From positions 4,464,001 through 4,528,000 of the forward strand of contig NZ_CP081000.1 of assembly GCF_019645875.1 (NCBI RefSeq): a DNA stretch of 64,000 nucleotides, written 5' to 3'. This DNA is from Mycolicibacterium senegalense (GTDB lineage Bacteria > Actinomycetota > Actinomycetes > Mycobacteriales > Mycobacteriaceae). Made by a program: the position numbers and the translations under genes. The stretch's first letter is position 1. Each line of letters starts with the position of its first letter. This document shows, piece by piece, positions 60,650 through 64,000 of the stretch. Below the pieces are notes generated by a model that made no database searches, was not told the origin of the DNA, and saw nothing but the letters and a program-made list of their open reading frames with translations.

Positions 60650-61129
60650 CTATGGCTTTCCTGTGAATTTGGAGTGGGAATCCTGGAACTCGCCGGCCGA
60701 GTTTCCGCCCTGGTAATGGGGCATCGCATGGTCGCGGAGCTCGCGGCCGGTGACCTTCTCGGTGCGGATCCGTACGAAGTGATCGCGCCGCCCTTCGGCC
60801 CACGGCTGCACGAAAGTTCCGGCGATCTCCACCTGTTCGTCGACATCGGTGATCGGCTCGGCATGGCCGACAACGGTCACGCTCCAGCCCCTCCGTAGGT
60901 CGGCGTCGAGCTCGTCGGCCTGAAACGCCACCACCTGATGCTCGATGGCCGCGGTCAGCTTGGGCCCGCCGGCCACCCGGATCACCACATCGTCGTGCAA
61001 CAACCGGAAGTTGACCGGCTGCACGGCCGGAAGGGCGTCCTCGGTGAACACCAATCGTCCGACACGCACCCGCTCCAGCAGATCCAGGCATTGCCTGCGG
61101 GTGAGCACGCCGAGTTCTTGTCCCTTCAT
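60650..61129 (-). CDS. Pyridoxamine 5'-phosphate oxidase-like flavin-binding protein
   Basis: A 159-residue split-barrel protein of the PNPOx_2 group: LTRRQCLDLLERVRVGRLVF, LPAVQPVNFRLLHDDVVIRV, then VVAFQADELDADLRRGWSVT and VVGHAEPITDVDE. These proteins bind FMN or F420; with fbiC in the genome either is possible. Family members reduce nitroimidazoles or act on heme. The 60 bases between it and the sugar dehydrogenase start, and the leader to narI, hold no gene. Same strand as the nar operon, 125 bases after narI, so it may be partly co-transcribed. Confidence 0.85.
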   Translation of the reverse strand: MKGQELGVLTRRQCLDLLERVRVGRLVFTEDALPAVQPVNFRLLHDDVVIRVAGGPKLTAAIEHQVVAFQADELDADLRRGWSVTVVGHAEPITDVDEQVEIAGTFVQPWAEGRRDHFVRIRTEKVTGRELRDHAMPHYQGGNSAGEFQDSHSKFTGKP

Positions 61130-61159
61130 CGGTCAACCTCTCTGTACGTTGAAGAGTCC

Positions 61160-61179
61160 CCGCCCCGCGTCCGGGGCGG
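61160..61179 (-). terminator. Hairpin after narI
   Basis: CCGCCCCG (61160-61167) pairs with CGGGGCGG (61172-61179), four-base loop, 75 bases after the narI stop and 31 before the next gene. It may end the nar operon or lie in the leader of the flavoprotein gene. Confidence 0.4.
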
Positions 61180-61254
61180 CCAACTGCTCCATATCTCCAT
61201 CCTGCACCTGCTGCCCACTCCCTGGCAGAGCCGAAGGTCCCCTCATTGCGACGC

Positions 61255-61983
61255 TCACCAGCCCCGGCGCTGCGGCCGTGATCCGACCAGTTCGCTGCGC
61301 TCGGCGACATCGCGGCTGCGGTACACGACGTAAGGCCGGAAGAGGTAGCCGATCGGCGCGCTGAACACGTGCACCAGCCGGGTGAACGGCCAGAGGCAAA
61401 ACAGGACGAGCGCGATCATCACGTGGATGTGGAAGTACAACGGCGCCTGAGCCATCAGGTCGCCACGTGGCTGCAGGATCCATATCGAGCGGAACCACGG
61501 TGACACTGTCTCGCGGTAGTCGTGCTCGGCACCCTCCGGCGTGGCGCCGATGGCCGTACAGGCGAATCCGGCCACCATCGCGGCCACCAGCACCACGTAC
61601 ATCGTCTTGTCGTTGACGGTGGTCGCCATGAAGACGGGGCCGGTGGCCCGGCGACGGTAGATCAGCAGTGCGATGCCGACCAGGGCCGCGATGCCGGCGA
61701 TGCCGCCGAGGATCACCGCCTGCAGGTGATAGACGTGATCACTCATCACCAGGTCCATCCACGATTCCGGGATGAACAGGCCGACGACATGCCCGATGAA
61801 CACCACGAGCATGCCGAAGTGGAACATCGGGCTGGCGATGCGCAGCAGTCGCGACTCGTAGAGCTGCGACGAGCGCGTGGTCCAGCCGAACTTGTCGTAG
61901 CGGTAGCGCCACCAGGTGCCGACGGCGACCATCGCCAGTGTCACATACGGCACCACGTCCCAGAAGATCTCCCAGTCCATCAT
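61255..61983 (-). CDS. narI: Respiratory nitrate reductase gamma subunit
   Basis: The membrane cytochrome b subunit, which oxidises quinol and passes electrons to NarH. The 242-residue protein has five membrane helices, first EIFWDVVPYVTLAMVAVGTW. Heme-ligand histidines fit positions in FHFGMLVVFIGHVVGLFIP and, near the end, YFHIHVMIALVLFCLWPFTR LVHV. Start ATG is ten bases after narJ. Orthologue of Rv1164. Confidence 0.95.
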   Translation of the reverse strand: MMDWEIFWDVVPYVTLAMVAVGTWWRYRYDKFGWTTRSSQLYESRLLRIASPMFHFGMLVVFIGHVVGLFIPESWMDLVMSDHVYHLQAVILGGIAGIAALVGIALLIYRRRATGPVFMATTVNDKTMYVVLVAAMVAGFACTAIGATPEGAEHDYRETVSPWFRSIWILQPRGDLMAQAPLYFHIHVMIALVLFCLWPFTRLVHVFSAPIGYLFRPYVVYRSRDVAERSELVGSRPQRRGW

Positions 61984-61993
61984 CCCGGCCTCC

Positions 61994-62635
61994 TCATGCC
62001 CTTCGGGGCGGCACTGTCAGTTGAAAGGGTTGTAGGCCAACAGATTCAGCCGGCGGCCCGGACATCATCAACCGCGACACATCGTCGAGGAAAGCCAGAG
62101 GCGGCAGGGTCGCGTCGACCGCTGCGACGGCGGGCGCGTAGGGCGACTTGCGCTCGGCCAAGGCTTCGGCCACCACGCCGATCGGCACTCGGTACTTGGC
62201 GAGCAGCCGCCACCCTGCAGCCGGATCGACTGTGGCGGCGAACTCCAGGACCACCGGAAGGTGGTCGGGGGCCTCACCTTTCGGCATCTCGACACCGGCA
62301 GCACGGTAGGTCTGAGTGAATTCCACCATGTCCGCTCCCCGGTTCCGGGTGTCTCCCGACGTCCAGTAGGTCAGCAGCATGGTGCACCGCTTCTGCAGGT
62401 CGAAGGTCTCGACATACTCCTGGGCCAGCTCCATGGCCGGGCGCAGGCTCAGCCCGGCAACGGTTTCGTCGAGCAGCGCCCTGGGCTCGCCGGTGACATG
62501 GTCCAGCAGGCGCGCGGCGGTCTGCAGCCGGTCGGCGTGGCCGTCGTCCGGGTAGGAAAGCAGCAGTGACGCCGCCTGCCACACCAGGCGGTCCTGCATC
62601 GCGTTTTCGCGATTACGGCGTCTTCGCATGCTCAT
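61994..62635 (-). CDS. narJ: Nitrate reductase molybdenum cofactor assembly chaperone
   Basis: A 213-residue TorD/NarJ-type chaperone that binds apo-NarG and is not part of the final enzyme. Recognisable blocks: LVWQAASLLLSYPDDGHADR, YVETFDLQKRCTMLLTYWTS GDTRNRG and DHLPVVLEFAATVDP. The ATG at 62635 overlaps the narH stop (ATGA); a Met 12 codons later is an alternative and lies closer to the usual N-terminus. Orthologue of Rv1163. Confidence 0.93.
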   Translation of the reverse strand: MSMRRRRNRENAMQDRLVWQAASLLLSYPDDGHADRLQTAARLLDHVTGEPRALLDETVAGLSLRPAMELAQEYVETFDLQKRCTMLLTYWTSGDTRNRGADMVEFTQTYRAAGVEMPKGEAPDHLPVVLEFAATVDPAAGWRLLAKYRVPIGVVAEALAERKSPYAPAVAAVDATLPPLAFLDDVSRLMMSGPPAESVGLQPFQLTVPPRRA

Positions 62636-64000
62636 CGATCCCCCGGGAACATGCCCGAGGGCACTCCCCTGCCGTCCCAGTTGAGCAGGTTCACCCGCGA
62701 CGGCCGCTCGGCGTTGGCGGCCATGCCGCCGGTGGTCTGCCGGTGCTGCAGTGCGTGGAAGGTCTCCACCGCCACCGGTACCGGTCCGCCGCTGGCCTCA
62801 CCGAACGGGCCCGAGTCGTACATGCCGGGCCCACCTTCGAAGGACAGGGAGCAGCCGGGCTCCTCCGCCCCCGGTATGCCCTCGGAGCTGTACGCAGTCG
62901 GAATGACGTAGCGCTCCTCGTATTTCGCGAGCGCCAGCAGTCGGTACATCTCGTACATCTGTTCCTCGGTCATCCCTACCGCGGCCGGGATGTGCGGTTG
63001 GGTGTCGCGACCGAGGTTGATGTCACGCATGTAGGACCGCATCGCCGCGAGACGACGCAGCACCCCCTCGACGACGGCGGTGTCCCCCGCGGTGAACAAC
63101 CCCGCCAGATACTCGATCGGGATACGCAGGGCCTCCAGCGCGCCGAACAGATTGCCGATGTCCTCGCCGTCGTGCCCGTCGCGGCTCACCGCGTCGACCA
63201 CCGGAGACAGCGGCGGGATGTACCACACCATCGGCACGGTGCGGAACTCCGGATGCAGTGGCAGCGCAACACCATAGGTGTGAATGAGCTTGTATATCGG
63301 GGAACGTTGGGCCGCTTCGATCCACTCGTCGGAGATGCCCTCGGCCCGGGCCCCGGCGATCACCTCGGGGTCGGTCGGGTCCAGCAGGATCTGCCGCTGC
63401 GCCTCGTAGAGGTCCTTGTCGTCGGGCACCGACGCCGCCTCCAGCACCCGGTCCACGTCGTAGAGCACCAGACCGAGGTAGCGCAACCGCCCCACGCAGG
63501 TCTCCGAGCACACCGTGGGCAGTCCGACCTCGATGCGCGGGTAACACAGGGTGCACTTCTCGGCCTTGCCCGTCTTGTGGTTGAAATAGACCTTCTTGTA
63601 AGGGCATCCGGACACACACATCCGCCATCCGCGGCAACGGTCCTGATCGACCAGCACGATGCCGTCCTCGGAACGCTTGTACATCGCGCCAGAGGGACAG
63701 GACGCCACGCACGCCGGGTTGAGGCAGTGCTCGCAGATGCGCGGCAGGTAGAACATGAAGGTCTGCTCGAGTTCGAGCTTGATCTGCTCGCTTACCTGTT
63801 TGAGCACCGGGTCCCCCGGCACGATCTCCGGTGAACCGGCCAGGTCGTCATCCCAGTTCGCCGACCATGACACCTTCATGGGCTTGCCGGTGATCAAGCT
63901 GCGCGGCGGCGCAGTGGGGATGTGTTCGCCGAGTGGTGCCGAGGTCAAGTTCTCGTAGTCATACGTCCACGGCTCGTAGTAGTCCTCGATGGACGGCAGC
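62632..64000 (-). CDS. narH: Respiratory nitrate reductase beta subunit (5' end outside window)
   Basis: The iron-sulfur subunit of the membrane nitrate reductase. About 456 codons are in the window and the frame is open to the edge (reading LPSIEDYYEPWTYDYENLTS). The first N-terminal Cys cluster is outside. Visible clusters: CEHCLNPACVASCPSG, then DQDRCRGWRMCVSGCPYKKV (with Trp replacing a Cys, the mark of the [3Fe-4S] centre), and KCTLCYPRIEVGLPTVCSET. Order narH-narJ-narI is complete on this strand; narG should lie just beyond 64000. Confidence 0.96.
   Translation of the reverse strand, partial: LPSIEDYYEPWTYDYENLTSAPLGEHIPTAPPRSLITGKPMKVSWSANWDDDLAGSPEIVPGDPVLKQVSEQIKLELEQTFMFYLPRICEHCLNPACVASCPSGAMYKRSEDGIVLVDQDRCRGWRMCVSGCPYKKVYFNHKTGKAEKCTLCYPRIEVGLPTVCSETCVGRLRYLGLVLYDVDRVLEAASVPDDKDLYEAQRQILLDPTDPEVIAGARAEGISDEWIEAAQRSPIYKLIHTYGVALPLHPEFRTVPMVWYIPPLSPVVDAVSRDGHDGEDIGNLFGALEALRIPIEYLAGLFTAGDTAVVEGVLRRLAAMRSYMRDINLGRDTQPHIPAAVGMTEEQMYEMYRLLALAKYEERYVIPTAYSSEGIPGAEEPGCSLSFEGGPGMYDSGPFGEASGGPVPVAVETFHALQHRQTTGGMAANAERPSRVNLLNWDGRGVPSGMFPGDR

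Overview
The window is high-GC actinobacterial chromosome and reads as a Mycobacterium (Mycolicibacterium) genome. The gene order glgC/glgM, DUF3117, tagA, gpgS, folP2, fadD6, LOG protein, dapE/dapD, fadD36, proline dehydrogenase, pruA, pucR, dapC, fdxC, fadH, fbiC, mshB, lpqW, typA, narIJH matches, from memory, the inverted M. tuberculosis block from about Rv1217c down to Rv1162. F420 (fbiC), mycothiol (mshB), lipomannan-related (lpqW) and methylglucose lipopolysaccharide (gpgS) genes support the genus. The active proline catabolism cassette with a PucR activator, and the many extra genes, suggest an environmental, probably fast-growing species. No rRNA, tRNA, insertion sequence or CRISPR array was seen.

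Region 1 (1-13.6 kb): a drug-export type ABC transporter, two tandem ICMT-like methyltransferases, a TetR gene divergent from an acyltransferase across a palindromic operator, then the ADP-glucose/maltose-1-phosphate pair glgC and glgM. After these come DUF3117, tagA, a DivIVA-like protein, gpgS, folP2, fadD6 and a LOG-family protein. glgC, glgM and gpgS together feed alpha-glucan and methylglucose lipopolysaccharide synthesis.

Region 2 (13.6-25.9 kb): a TetR gene followed by a perfect 8-3-8 inverted repeat and a STAS/STAND-ATPase pair, a possible ESX substrate with a YxxxD motif, and an ABC-F gene with a leader containing a 9-codon upstream ORF and a stem-loop. Next are an S4 protein, the divergent lysine/DAP genes dapE and dapD, a small secreted protein, fadD36, a DUF309-NUDIX fusion and a 2OG-Fe(II) oxygenase with a clear promoter.

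Region 3 (25.9-46.6 kb): proline to glutamate conversion (proline dehydrogenase, pruA, divergent pruC), a carotenoid oxygenase next to a two-component system, dapC, fdxC, fadH, a GAF-ANTAR regulator, YceI, an excalibur protein, fbiC, an exported protein, mshB with two small downstream genes, and a ClC chloride channel.

Region 4 (46.6-55.2 kb) is the most unusual part. Four paralogous exported proteins, with a fifth more distant one at 42.4 kb, share an N-terminal signal/anchor, a P-x-P-[IV]-L-x-Q-x2-A-N motif, GDP-containing helical repeats and a lysine-rich tail. Their genes share a conserved upstream element about 57 bases before the start, and each is closed by a strong hairpin. lpqW lies among them.

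Region 5 (55.2-64 kb): typA, two small cysteine-containing proteins, a large exported PQQ-type sugar dehydrogenase with a PKD domain, a PNPOx-like flavoprotein, and the end of a nitrate reductase operon (narI, narJ, partial narH).
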